Shown here: positions 8,454 to 16,471 of the stretch, piece by piece
Layout: every line of letters starts with the position of its first letter
Position numbering within the stretch: the first letter of the stretch is position 1
Assembly (NCBI GenBank): GCA_900469965.1
Contig: UBZP01000017.1
Span: forward strand, 1-64,000
Source: Hyphomicrobiales bacterium
Lineage (GTDB): Bacteria > Pseudomonadota > Alphaproteobacteria > Rhizobiales > Rhizobiaceae
Length of the DNA: 64,000 nt
Direction of reading: 5' to 3'
Notes under the pieces: model-generated
Database searches by the model: none
Told to the model about the DNA's origin: nothing
The model's input: the letters and a program-made list of their open reading frames with translations, nothing else
Made by a program: the position numbers and the translations under genes

Positions 8454-9254
8454 TCATTTCGATTTGAGAAAGATGTCGAGGCCGACCAGCCGGTCGAGCA
8501 CCGCGATCGCGATCGCCGCGCTTGCGATGAACACCACCGATATGGCGGCGAGATCGGGCGTGATGATCGAGCGGATCGAATTGTAGATCTGGACCGGCAG
8601 GGTGACGCTGCGCGCATCGACCAGAAGCAGGCTGACCAGGAACTCGTTGAGCGCCAGGATGAACATCAGGAGCGAGCCGGTGATGACGCCCGGCAGCACG
8701 GCGGGAAGCGTGATGTAGAGGAAGCGCTGCAGCGGCGGCGCGCCGCAATTGGCGGCGGCGAGTTCCAGGTCGGGCGACAGGTTGCTGGCGCTCGCCGTCA
8801 CCGCCCAGATCATGAACGGCAGGTTGATGACGCAGCAGGCGATGCCGACCGGCCAGAGGCTGCCGAGCACGCCCATGTTGCCGAACACCAGCATCATGCC
8901 GATCCCCGAGCCGATCAGCGGGATGGTGAAGGGCAGCAGCAAGTAGATCTGGATCGAGCGGGCGAAGCGGACGCGATACTTGGCGAGCGCGATGCCGGCG
9001 AGCGTTCCGACCGGGATCGAGACGATCGTGCAGATGCTGGCGACGATCAGCGAGCGGACGAAGGCCTGGCGCAGGTCGCTCGCCTGGGCGATCGCGCCGT
9101 ACCACTTCAGCGACAGCCCTTCCGGCGGGAAGGTGATGATGTTGCCGGCGGTGAACGAGGCGCCGAGCACCACGATCGTCGGCGCCGACAGCATGACGAG
9201 GGCCGTGATCACGAAGGTCCAGATGACGATGGACTTGCTGCGGCTGCCGGTCAT
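8454..9254 (-). CDS. ABC transporter permease, PotC/YdcV type
   Basis: 266 residues with about six membrane segments: an N-terminal anchor (IWTFVITALVMLSAPTIVVL), a loop with WYGAIA, then SLIVASICTIVSIPVGTLAGIAL. The cytoplasmic coupling motif is in ELAAANCGAPPLQRFLYITLPAVLPGVITG. The first loop GNIITFPPEGLSLKWYGAI is typical of spermidine/putrescine-type PotC permeases. It pairs with the permease starting 14 bases upstream and forms the inner-membrane channel of the importer encoded by 8454-12587. Confidence 0.9.
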   Translation of the reverse strand: MTGSRSKSIVIWTFVITALVMLSAPTIVVLGASFTAGNIITFPPEGLSLKWYGAIAQASDLRQAFVRSLIVASICTIVSIPVGTLAGIALAKYRVRFARSIQIYLLLPFTIPLIGSGIGMMLVFGNMGVLGSLWPVGIACCVINLPFMIWAVTASASNLSPDLELAAANCGAPPLQRFLYITLPAVLPGVITGSLLMFILALNEFLVSLLLVDARSVTLPVQIYNSIRSIITPDLAAISVVFIASAAIAIAVLDRLVGLDIFLKSK

Positions 9255-9267
9255 TTGCCCACTCCCG

Positions 9268-10212
9268 TCATTTGCGCTCTCCCGTCATGGCGAGCGTGCC
9301 GGCGCCGAACAGCATGAAGACGAGCCCGACCAGAAGCGAGCCGACGGCGACTAGCAGCAGCGACAGCGTGGCGCCCATGCCCTGGTCGGAGGTGCGGAAG
9401 AACTGGTCGTAGATGGCGTTGGCGATGAAATCCTGCGAGCCGCCGCCGAGGATGGCCGGAATGGCGAAGTCCGTCAGCGACAGCGTGACGACGACGAGGC
9501 CGGCGCCGACCAGGCCGGGGCGGGCGAGCGGCAGCACCACATGGCGGAAGGTGCCAAGCCAGTTGGCGCCGAGCGAGCTCGCGGCCGCCTCCAGCTCGGC
9601 CGGGATCGCCGTCAGCGCCGGCGCCAGCATCAAGACGGCAAAGGGCAGCATGTACTGGATGAGCCCGAACAGGACGGCGGGGTAATTGTAGAGAAGCCGC
9701 ATCGGCGGCACGCCAACGAGCCCCAGCGCCTCGTTCACCATGCCCTGGTTGCCGAGGATGATCAGCCAGCCATAGGCGCGCACCACCTGGCCGATGAAGA
9801 AGGGCAGGAACAGCGCCACCAGCAGGACATTGCGCAACGCCGAGGACGGCGTGCGCACCATCAGGTAGGCGTAGGGAAAGGCGAGGATCAGGGTGATCAC
9901 GGTGACGATCACCGAGCCGAGCAGGCTGCGCCCGGCGACGGTGGCGAAGAAGCTTTCGGTCAGGGCCCGCTGGTAGTTGGCGAGCGTGTAGTCCTCCGAC
10001 ATCAGGAAGGTCGAGGTATCGAGGACGCGCAGGCTGGAATCGCCGATCTGGACCAGGCCGAGCACGAGAATGCCGACGAGCAGGACGGCCGGCGCCAGCA
10101 TCAGATAGGGCAAGGCCCTCGCGAAGCGGGCCGGCCAGAGGCGGGCGGCGATGGCTTCGAGCATGTCCATGACGCGCCACGTCAGGGGATAGGCGGCACG
10201 GGATTTGCGCAT
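9268..10212 (-). CDS. ABC transporter permease, PotB/YdcU type
   Basis: 314 residues with a cytoplasmic N-terminus, a first membrane span (LPYLMLAPAVLLVGILVLGL), a long periplasmic loop and further spans including VLLVALFLPFFIGQVVRAYGWLIIL. The EAA-type coupling loop reads ELEAAASSLGANWLGTFRHVVLPLARPGLVGAGL. It is the partner of the PotC-type permease downstream, and the two genes are 13 bases apart. Substrate class by family: polyamines and other small organic cations, opines or amino-acid-like compounds. Confidence 0.9.
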   Translation of the reverse strand: MRKSRAAYPLTWRVMDMLEAIAARLWPARFARALPYLMLAPAVLLVGILVLGLVQIGDSSLRVLDTSTFLMSEDYTLANYQRALTESFFATVAGRSLLGSVIVTVITLILAFPYAYLMVRTPSSALRNVLLVALFLPFFIGQVVRAYGWLIILGNQGMVNEALGLVGVPPMRLLYNYPAVLFGLIQYMLPFAVLMLAPALTAIPAELEAAASSLGANWLGTFRHVVLPLARPGLVGAGLVVVTLSLTDFAIPAILGGGSQDFIANAIYDQFFRTSDQGMGATLSLLLVAVGSLLVGLVFMLFGAGTLAMTGERK

Positions 10213-10283
10213 GGTTTCGGTCCTGCTGGCGATCTGTCGCTGTCTTGCGGGGCAGCTTTTGCGGGGCGGTGCCCGCAGGGTGT

Positions 10284-10308
10284 CCCGCCGCGCCGGTCGC
10301 GCGGCGGG
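10284..10308 (-). other. Strong stem-loop between binding protein and permease genes
   Basis: A perfect 10-bp GC stem (CCCGCCGCGC at 10284-10293 with GCGCGGCGGG at 10299-10308) closes a 5-base loop immediately after the binding-protein stop. No T-run follows. Stem-loops here commonly stabilise the binding-protein message or reduce downstream expression so that the binding protein is made in excess; that role is inferred. Confidence 0.55.
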
Positions 10309-10318
10309 AGCCTGGGCA

Positions 10319-11425
10319 TCAGCCCTGCATGATTTCCTTGAACTTTGCGAACCACTGGCTCTCGTTCTCGACCTGGACCTTCGAGGAGATGCGGATGAGA
10401 TGCTTGAAGTCCTCTTCGGTCGTCGGATAGGACGGGTCGCCGACGAGATCGGCCGGCGGCGTCAGGCCGGGCACCACGCCCGGAAGGCCGAGGCCGTCGA
10501 GCCAGACCTGCTGGGCTTCCTTGGTCAGCGCATGGTTGATGTACTGCTTGGCCCAGTAGAGCTCGTTCTCTGGCAGGCCCTTGGGGATCCACAGGCCGTC
10601 GGTGTCGAACTTGGCGCCCTCCTCCGGCACGACCCAGGCGAGTTCGATGCCGTTCTTCTTGGCTTCGCGGGCATTGGTGGAGATCGTGCAGGCCGCGTCG
10701 ATCTCGCCCTTCTGGAACCAGGTGGTGAAGTCCGGGTCCTCGCCGAGCAGCGGCTGCTGCTCCTTGATCTTGGCGATGAAATCCCAGGCCGGCTGCATGT
10801 TGGCGGGGATGTCCTCCAGCTTGCCGCCGCCTGCGACCTGGGCGGGGAAGTGGAAGCCGATGCCGTCGTTGTAGAGCGCGATGCGGCCCTTCAGCTTCGG
10901 ATCGAGCAGGTCCTTCCAGGACTTCGGCGCGCCGTTCGGGAAGGCCGAGGGGCGATAGGCCAGCACGTAGACATAGCCGTAGGTGTTGACGATCGGATAG
11001 CCGTCGAGGCCGACCGGCTTGGCAAGCTCGGTGGTGTTCTTCAGGTTCGGAAGGTCGGACAGGTCCTCGGTGACGCCGCGCAGCGCCGACTTGGTGGCGT
11101 TGGTCGTCGTGTCCCAGTTGATGTGGATCGGCGGCACGCGACCTTGCGCGACGGCGGCCCAGACCTTCGGCTGGATCTCGTTGTCTTCGGTCAGGTCATG
11201 GCGGACGGCGATGCCGGTCGCCTTGGTGAAGCTGTCGGAGACGCCGGCCTTCAGGCTGTCGACCCAGCTGCCGCCCCAGGCGCGGACGATGATCTCGGCC
11301 GGCTTCTCGGGCTCCTGGGCGAAGGCCTTGCCGGTGCCGAGCGTGGCCGATGCGCCGACGGCTGCCATCGAGGCGAGCAGCGTGCGGCGGCGGATTTCAG
11401 TGGTCAGGAATTTATCATGCGACAT
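10319..11425 (-). CDS. Periplasmic binding protein, spermidine/putrescine-type, Tat signal
   Basis: 368 residues from 11425, preceded by AGAGGAGAA. The N-terminus has a twin-arginine signal (EIRRRTLLASMAAVGASATLG, cleavage near AFA-QEP). The mature part is a PotD/PotF-like solute-binding protein (IIVRAWGGSWVDSLKAGV, TKATGIAVRHDL, GEIDAACTISTNAREA, YWAKQYINHALTKEAQQ). It captures the substrate for the importer. Export in folded form by Tat is unusual for this class generally but frequent in Rhizobiales. The ligand cannot be told; family members bind polyamines, amino alcohols or opine-like compounds. Confidence 0.88.
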   Translation of the reverse strand: MSHDKFLTTEIRRRTLLASMAAVGASATLGTGKAFAQEPEKPAEIIVRAWGGSWVDSLKAGVSDSFTKATGIAVRHDLTEDNEIQPKVWAAVAQGRVPPIHINWDTTTNATKSALRGVTEDLSDLPNLKNTTELAKPVGLDGYPIVNTYGYVYVLAYRPSAFPNGAPKSWKDLLDPKLKGRIALYNDGIGFHFPAQVAGGGKLEDIPANMQPAWDFIAKIKEQQPLLGEDPDFTTWFQKGEIDAACTISTNAREAKKNGIELAWVVPEEGAKFDTDGLWIPKGLPENELYWAKQYINHALTKEAQQVWLDGLGLPGVVPGLTPPADLVGDPSYPTTEEDFKHLIRISSKVQVENESQWFAKFKEIMQG

Positions 11426-11459
11426 CGTGCGTTCTCCTCTGGCCGAAACCTTCTCGGGT

Positions 11460-12587
11460 TTACTTCTTGAAGACATGCATGTCCCGCGCATTCCAGCCGA
11501 GGCAGACGCTGTCGCCCGGGCTGAACTGCAGGTGGTTGACGGGATCGTGGTCGAAGACGCGGACGAGCTGGTCGCCGAGATGCGGCACGCGCACCTCGTA
11601 GACGATGCGCTCGCCTTCGAAAATGGCATCGGCGACCGTGCCCGCGAGGACCGTGTCGAGGCGGTCCAGCGCGTCCGCGCGCGGGGCGATGCGGATCTGC
11701 TCGGCACGGACGGCACCCGCGCAGGCGCCGCCCGTGGCCGGCGCGTCGCCGACCGCGACGCCGGTCAGGGTTCGTCCATGGGCCGCTACGGAGACGAGCG
11801 CGCCGTCGCGCGCGGCCACGACGCCCTCGATGAAATTGGTGACGCCGATGAAGTTGGCGACGAAGGTGTTGGCCGGGCTGCGGTAGGCATGCACCGGTTC
11901 GGCCTTCTGCTGGATCCTGCCGCCTTCCATGACGATCACCTCGTCGGAGACGACGAGCGCCTCGCGCTGGTCATGGGTGACATTGATCGTGGTGACGCCG
12001 AGTTCCTTCTGGATGCGGCGGAACTCGAGCTGCATCTCCTCGCGCAGCTTGCGGTCGAGGGCGGCGAGCGGTTCGTCGAGCAGGAGCAGGTCCGGCTCGA
12101 ACACCAGGGCGCGCGCGATCGCCACGCGCTGCTGCTGGCCGCCGGAGAGTTCGTTGATGCGCCGGCCGCCATAGCCGCCGAGGCGGACGAGCTGCAGATA
12201 GCGCTCGACCTTCTCCGGGATTGCACGCGCATCATGGCGGCGCATCTTGAGCGGAAAGGCGACGTTTTCGGCCGCCGTCATGTGCGGAAACAGCGCCAGC
12301 TTCTGGAAGACCATGCCGATCGCCCGGCGATGCGGCGGAACGGCGCTGACGGGGCTGTTGTTGATGAAGATCTCGCCGCTCGTCGGCGCGTCGAAGCCGG
12401 CGATCATGCGCAGCAGCGTCGTCTTGCCCGAACCGGAGGGGCCGAGGATGGTCAGGAATTTGCCCTTGGGGAGGTCGAAGGAGGCGTTGCGGACGGCGTG
12501 CACGTCGCCGAAGGCCATGCCGACGTCCCGGACGGAGACGGCGATGGATTCGCGGGAAACGCGACGTTCGGCGGAAGCGGCTGGCAT
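11460..12587 (-). CDS. ABC transporter ATPase, PotA type
   Basis: 375 residues. Walker A GPSGSGKTT, Q-loop MVFQKLALFPH, signature LSGGQQQRVAIARAL, Walker B LLLLDEPLAALD and the switch histidine in NVTHDQREAL are all intact. A C-terminal TOBE domain follows (AVRAEQIRIAPRADALD, GERIVYEVRVPHLG). It energises the importer with the two permeases and is the first gene of the transporter block. The operator half-site at 12663 lies 76 bases upstream of its start, so it may have its own promoter in addition to read-through from the SDR gene. Confidence 0.9.
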   Translation of the reverse strand: MPAASAERRVSRESIAVSVRDVGMAFGDVHAVRNASFDLPKGKFLTILGPSGSGKTTLLRMIAGFDAPTSGEIFINNSPVSAVPPHRRAIGMVFQKLALFPHMTAAENVAFPLKMRRHDARAIPEKVERYLQLVRLGGYGGRRINELSGGQQQRVAIARALVFEPDLLLLDEPLAALDRKLREEMQLEFRRIQKELGVTTINVTHDQREALVVSDEVIVMEGGRIQQKAEPVHAYRSPANTFVANFIGVTNFIEGVVAARDGALVSVAAHGRTLTGVAVGDAPATGGACAGAVRAEQIRIAPRADALDRLDTVLAGTVADAIFEGERIVYEVRVPHLGDQLVRVFDHDPVNHLQFSPGDSVCLGWNARDMHVFKK

Positions 12588-12662
12588 GGCTGGTCCCCCT
12601 GCCCTTGCGGGCTCATGCGCGGCGTTGCAGTTTCTCGGAAGACTGCTCCTTTGCCGCCAAGT

Positions 12663-12684
12663 TGTCTATACAAATACATACAGA
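12663..12684 (-). promoter_or_regulatory. Putative HutC-type operator upstream of the importer ATPase
   Basis: On the minus strand the sequence TGTATAGACA (12663-12672) matches exactly the half-site found again at 13607-13616. The neighbouring bases (TGTATGTATT) give a looser second half. The site is in an AT-rich pocket of the 12588-12787 intergenic region, a natural promoter position. GntR-family operators have GT-N-TA-N-AC type cores, which fits. The HutC-type protein at 5280-6011 is the likely binder (inference). Confidence 0.5.
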
Positions 12685-12787
12685 GTGCGTCAACCGCATC
12701 TGCGTAAAAAACATGCTGCAGCGCGAAATGCCTTGAATATGGGCAGGATGGGCAAAGCCCGTGCAGGTCATGCGATGCCGTCGCTTC

Positions 12788-13555
12788 TCATATCGAAGCG
12801 AGGTAGCCACCGTCCACCGGAATGCAGTGACCCGTCACATAGGCGGCCGCATCGCTGCACAGAAAAATCACCACGCCGCCGATATCGCCCTCGCCGCCGA
12901 AGCGCCCCTGCGGGATCTTCGCCAGCATGCGCTGCTGCCAGGCGTCGTCGTCATAGAAGACTTCGGTCATGGCGGTGCGGAAATAGCCGGGCGCGATCGC
13001 GTTGACGCGGATGCCGTGCGGCGCCCACTCGGTCGCCAGGGCGCGCGTGATGCCGAGCAGGCCGGTCTTCGAGGCGCCGTAGGGGACGGCGGTCGGAATG
13101 CCGACGAAGGAGGTCAGCGAGCAGAGGTTGACGATGGCGCCGCCGCCGCGCTCCGCCATGATCTTCCCGGCGGCGCGGGCGCAGAAGAAGGCGCCCTTGA
13201 GATTGGTGTCGACGATGCTTTCCCACAGCGCCTCGTCGACCTCGAGCGAGGGGCGGACGCTCTCGAAGCCGGCATTGTTGATCAGGATATCGAGGCCGCC
13301 GAGCGCCTCTGCCGCCTGCTCGACTGTGGCCATGGATGCGCCGGTGTCGCGAACGTCCTGCGCCAGCGGCACGCACCGCACTCCCGCCTGCTCGACCAGC
13401 GCGACTGTCTCGGCCAGCGCCTCCTGCCTGCGGGCGGTCACTGCGACGTCGGCGCCGGCGCCGGCAAGGGCAAGCGCGATCGACTGGCCGATGCCGCGGC
13501 TGGCGCCCGTCACCAGCGCGCGCCGGCCGGCAAGGTCGAAGAGGGTGCGGGGCAT
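12788..13555 (-). CDS. Short-chain dehydrogenase/reductase
   Basis: 255 residues. The start at 13555 is set by AAAGGAG six bases upstream; upstream ATGs at 13570 and 13588 are less likely. Classical SDR motifs are present: TGASRGIGQS for NAD(P), INNAGFES, a serine in LCSLTSFVG, and the YGASK catalytic Tyr-Lys. The C-terminus (CIPVDGGYLAS) is also typical. It would interconvert an alcohol and a ketone in the same pathway as the downstream HisD-family and zinc dehydrogenases. It is the first gene of the leftward unit and lies behind the operator at 13607. Confidence 0.85.
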   Translation of the reverse strand: MPRTLFDLAGRRALVTGASRGIGQSIALALAGAGADVAVTARRQEALAETVALVEQAGVRCVPLAQDVRDTGASMATVEQAAEALGGLDILINNAGFESVRPSLEVDEALWESIVDTNLKGAFFCARAAGKIMAERGGGAIVNLCSLTSFVGIPTAVPYGASKTGLLGITRALATEWAPHGIRVNAIAPGYFRTAMTEVFYDDDAWQQRMLAKIPQGRFGGEGDIGGVVIFLCSDAAAYVTGHCIPVDGGYLASI

Positions 13556-13606
13556 GGCGGCTCCTTTCATGGCTTGTGGCCGGATCACAACATTAAACGC
13601 TTTACA

Positions 13607-13628
13607 TGTCTATACATATGTACAGACT
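13607..13628. promoter_or_regulatory. Operator dyad between SDR and aminotransferase genes
   Basis: GTCTATACAT (13608-13617) and ATGTACAGAC (13618-13627) form a 20-bp palindrome with one mismatched pair. Its left half repeats the TGTCTATACA seen at 12663. It lies about 50 bases from both divergent starts (13555 and 13677), so one bound repressor could control both units. Confidence 0.6.
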
Positions 13629-13676
13629 AGGCGGGCCATAGACGACCCTGGAACGACACTCATGGAGAATACCCAA

Positions 13677-14789
13677 ATGGCCGATCCTTCAAGCCCCATT
13701 CGCGCAGAGGTTCGCGCCATTGCTCCCTACAATGCCGGGCTCACCATCGACGAGGTCCGCAGGCGCCACGGGATCGAGGTCGTGGCCAAGCTCGGCTCCA
13801 ACGAGAACCCGAACGGCCCCTCGCCGTCTGTCGCGTCTTCTCTGTCGGCGATCCATGACCTGGCGCGGCTCTATCCCGACCCGAGCGGGCGGGCGCTTGC
13901 GGCCGAGATCGCCGAAAGGTTCGGCGTGGAGACCGGCCAGGTCGTCCTCGGCAACGGCTCCGAGGACCTGATTGCCGTCATCTGCCGCTCGGTGGTGCGT
14001 CCGGGCGATGTGGTTGCCACGCTCTTTCCGTCGTTCCCGCTGCATGAGGACTACACGACGCTGATGGGCGGGCGGATCGACCGCGTCGTCGTGAAGGCGG
14101 ACCTCACCGTCGACGTCGACGCGCTTGTCGAGGCGGCGCGCCGCAAGCCGCGCCTGCTTCTCTTTTCCAATCCGATGAACCCGGTCGGCGCCTGGCTGAC
14201 GCCAGCGGACCTTCAACGGGTGATCGCGGCGGTGGATCCGAAGACGCTCGTCGTCGTCGACGAGGCCTATGCGGAATATGCGGCGGGCGAGGACTATCCC
14301 TCGGCGGTCGATGCCCTTCGCGCCACGTCGCTGAACTGGGCCGTCCTTCGCACCTTCTCCAAGGCCTACGGGCTTGCCGGCCTGCGCATCGGCTACGGCA
14401 TCACGAGTTCCGCAACGCTGTGCGGTTTCTTCGACCGGGCGCGCACGCCGTTCAACACCAATGCCGTCGCCCAGTCGGCCGCGCTCTCCGCCCTCGCCGA
14501 CACGGCGCATCTCGATCATTCGGTCGCAATGGCGCTGGCGGAGCGGGATCGGATCGGCCAGGCGCTGTTCGCCCTCGGCTACAAGGTGGCGCCGTCGAAG
14601 TGCAACTTCCTGTTCTTCGATGCCGGCATGGACGCGACGGTGCTCGCCGAAGCGCTTCTCGCCCGCGGCGTCATCGTCAAGCCGTGGAAGCAGCCGGGTT
14701 TCGAGACCTTCGTCCGCGTGAGCATCGGCAGCCCGCAGGAGAACGATCACTTCCTGGCGGCGCTGAAGGTGGTGCGTGCGGACGGTTGA
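13677..14789 (+). CDS. HisC-like class II aminotransferase
   Basis: 370 residues from 13677, chosen because GGAGAA lies 8 bases upstream; an in-frame ATG at 13662 adds five residues. The fold and motifs are those of histidinol-phosphate aminotransferases: KLGSNENPNGPSP, LGNGSEDLIAVICRSV, VVVDEAYAEYA with the cofactor Asp and Tyr, the PLP lysine in RTFSKAYGLAGLRIGYG, and a C-terminal arginine in FVRVSIGSPQEND. It is divergent from the operon containing a HisD-family enzyme and shares its operator region. A HisC paralogue next to a HisD paralogue away from other his genes suggests a dedicated catabolic route for a related amino alcohol or amino acid (inference). Confidence 0.8.
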   Translation: MADPSSPIRAEVRAIAPYNAGLTIDEVRRRHGIEVVAKLGSNENPNGPSPSVASSLSAIHDLARLYPDPSGRALAAEIAERFGVETGQVVLGNGSEDLIAVICRSVVRPGDVVATLFPSFPLHEDYTTLMGGRIDRVVVKADLTVDVDALVEAARRKPRLLLFSNPMNPVGAWLTPADLQRVIAAVDPKTLVVVDEAYAEYAAGEDYPSAVDALRATSLNWAVLRTFSKAYGLAGLRIGYGITSSATLCGFFDRARTPFNTNAVAQSAALSALADTAHLDHSVAMALAERDRIGQALFALGYKVAPSKCNFLFFDAGMDATVLAEALLARGVIVKPWKQPGFETFVRVSIGSPQENDHFLAALKVVRADG

Positions 14790-14819
14790 AGGAGACCTTC
14801 GCCCGCGCGACCCTCGCGT

Positions 14820-15620
14820 CTACCTGTCGTTGTTCGCCATCGCTCCCAGCAGCTTCGGCAGGTCGCCGAAGCGGGCGACGAGGCCGAAGATGAGGGCTGC
14901 GATCGCCACGAACAGGATCGTCACCGAGGCCATGGTCGGGGTGTAGCCGTAGCGCAGCGCGTTGAAGATCTTGATCGGCAGCGTTTCCATGGTGAAGCCG
15001 ACGGTCATGTAGGCGACGATGTATTCGTTCAGCGACAGCACGAAGGCAAACGCATAGCCCGAGACGAGGTAGGGCAGGATCAGCGGCAGCACCACGGTGC
15101 GGAAGATCGTCCGGTCGTCGGCGCCCATGGTCGCGGCCGCCTCGACCAGTGAGCGGTCGATCGAGGAGAAGCCGAGCGACAGCGTCACCAGCGGCAGGGT
15201 GACGAAGAAGATCGCGTGGCTGATCGCCGCCGTCCAGGGCTGGCCGTAGAAGCCGGTCGTGGCCCAGAAGGTCAGAAGCCCGAGCGCGGTGATGACCGGC
15301 GGCAGGGTGAAGGGCGCAATGCCGAGAAGCTGGAAGATGTTGGCCCAGGGCGCGTGCCGGCGCCACAGGAACCAGGCGAGCGGCAGCGCGATCGCGAGCG
15401 CCAGCGCCGCCGAGACGGCGGCGAGCGTCACCGAGGCGAGAAGCGCGTTGCGCCATTCCGGATTGGTGAAGATCTCGCCGTACCAGGAGAGCGAGAAGCC
15501 CTGCGGCGGAAAGGCGAGCGTCTGCTTCTCGTTGACCGAGACGCCGGCGACGACGATCAGCGGCAGCGACAGGAACAGGCCGACGACGCCGAGGAAGAGG
15601 CGCTGCAGAAACGTGGTCAT
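14820..15620 (-). CDS. ABC transporter permease, PotC type (second importer)
   Basis: 266 residues with the PotC pattern: a first span (LGVVGLFLSLPLIVVAGVSV), the loop FPPQGFSLSWYGEIFTNPEW, and a coupling loop VEAAATMGADDRTIFRTVVLPLILPYLVSG. Its start overlaps the stop of the preceding permease by 4 bases, so translation is coupled. It belongs to the importer encoded by 14820-18822 and is the last gene of that leftward unit, convergent with the HisC-like gene. Confidence 0.9.
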   Translation of the reverse strand: MTTFLQRLFLGVVGLFLSLPLIVVAGVSVNEKQTLAFPPQGFSLSWYGEIFTNPEWRNALLASVTLAAVSAALALAIALPLAWFLWRRHAPWANIFQLLGIAPFTLPPVITALGLLTFWATTGFYGQPWTAAISHAIFFVTLPLVTLSLGFSSIDRSLVEAAATMGADDRTIFRTVVLPLILPYLVSGYAFAFVLSLNEYIVAYMTVGFTMETLPIKIFNALRYGYTPTMASVTILFVAIAALIFGLVARFGDLPKLLGAMANNDR

Positions 15621-16471
15621 GCGGCTTCTCCCTTGCGGCCGGCGATCAGCGTGAGCGCGACCAGACCGAGCGTGACGAGCACGAGGAACACGGCCATGGC
15701 GGCGGCGAACGGCATGTTCGACTGGTAGATCGCCTGGTCGGTGATCAGCACCGACAGCGTCCAGTGCTGCGGCCGGCCGAGGATCTGCGGCAAAAGGTAG
15801 GAGCCGAGCGCGAAGATGAAGACCATGATCAGCGTCGCCACGATGGTGTTGCGTAGCGCCGGCACGACCACGGTGAAGAAGGACTTGACCGGCGAGGCGC
15901 CGAGCGTGCGCGCGGCCTCCGTCAGCGTCGGGTCGAGCCGGACGAGCGCGGGATAGAGGACGAGCACGGTATAGGGCAGCGCCTGATAGACCATCGCCGT
16001 CAGCACCGCGCCGAAGCTCGGGTTCAGCGCCACCGGCTCGCCCATCAGGCCGATCGCGACGAGAAGATTGGTGATGCCGGCGGTGCGCGAGAACAGCGTC
16101 GACCAGGCAAAGCCGATGATGACTTCTGAGAGCGACAGCACCGACAGCAGCGCCACCAGCCAGACCACCTGCGTCCTGCGGCGCGCGCGCGACAGGAGAT
16201 AGGTGAAGGGCACGGCGATCACGACGCAGCAGATCGCCACCGTGATCGCGAGAAACAGGGAGAAGCCCAGCACCTTGCCGAAGAACAGGCTGAGGAAGCG
16301 GGCATAGTTGTCGAAGACGAAGGCGGTCGAATAGAAGCCGGCCGGGTCGCGCTTGAAGAACGACACCGCGATCATCGTCGCGAACGGAATGACGAAGAAG
16401 ACGATCAGCATGCCCGCCGGGAACAGCAGCGGGCCGTAGTCGGAAAGTTTCTGCGGCGCCTCCCGTCTCAT
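15617..16471 (-). CDS. ABC transporter permease, PotB type (second importer)
   Basis: 284 residues with about six spans (LLFPAGMLIVFFVIPFATMIAVSFF first) and the coupling loop LTEAARTLGASPVKSFFTVVVPALRNTIVATL. It overlaps the ATPase gene by 4 bases and the following permease by 4 bases, a tightly packed operon. It pairs with the PotC-type permease. Confidence 0.9.
   Translation of the reverse strand: MRREAPQKLSDYGPLLFPAGMLIVFFVIPFATMIAVSFFKRDPAGFYSTAFVFDNYARFLSLFFGKVLGFSLFLAITVAICCVVIAVPFTYLLSRARRRTQVVWLVALLSVLSLSEVIIGFAWSTLFSRTAGITNLLVAIGLMGEPVALNPSFGAVLTAMVYQALPYTVLVLYPALVRLDPTLTEAARTLGASPVKSFFTVVVPALRNTIVATLIMVFIFALGSYLLPQILGRPQHWTLSVLITDQAIYQSNMPFAAAMAVFLVLVTLGLVALTLIAGRKGEAA

Noticed and set aside
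7088-13555. Reading the HisD, SDR and zinc alcohol dehydrogenase set as dihydroxypropanesulfonate (HpsN/O/P) degradation
   Set aside because: The three enzyme families match, but the HisD-type protein lacks the sequence patterns I associate with HpsN, and kinase, nitrilase and HisC-like genes have no place in that route. Kept only as a remote alternative.
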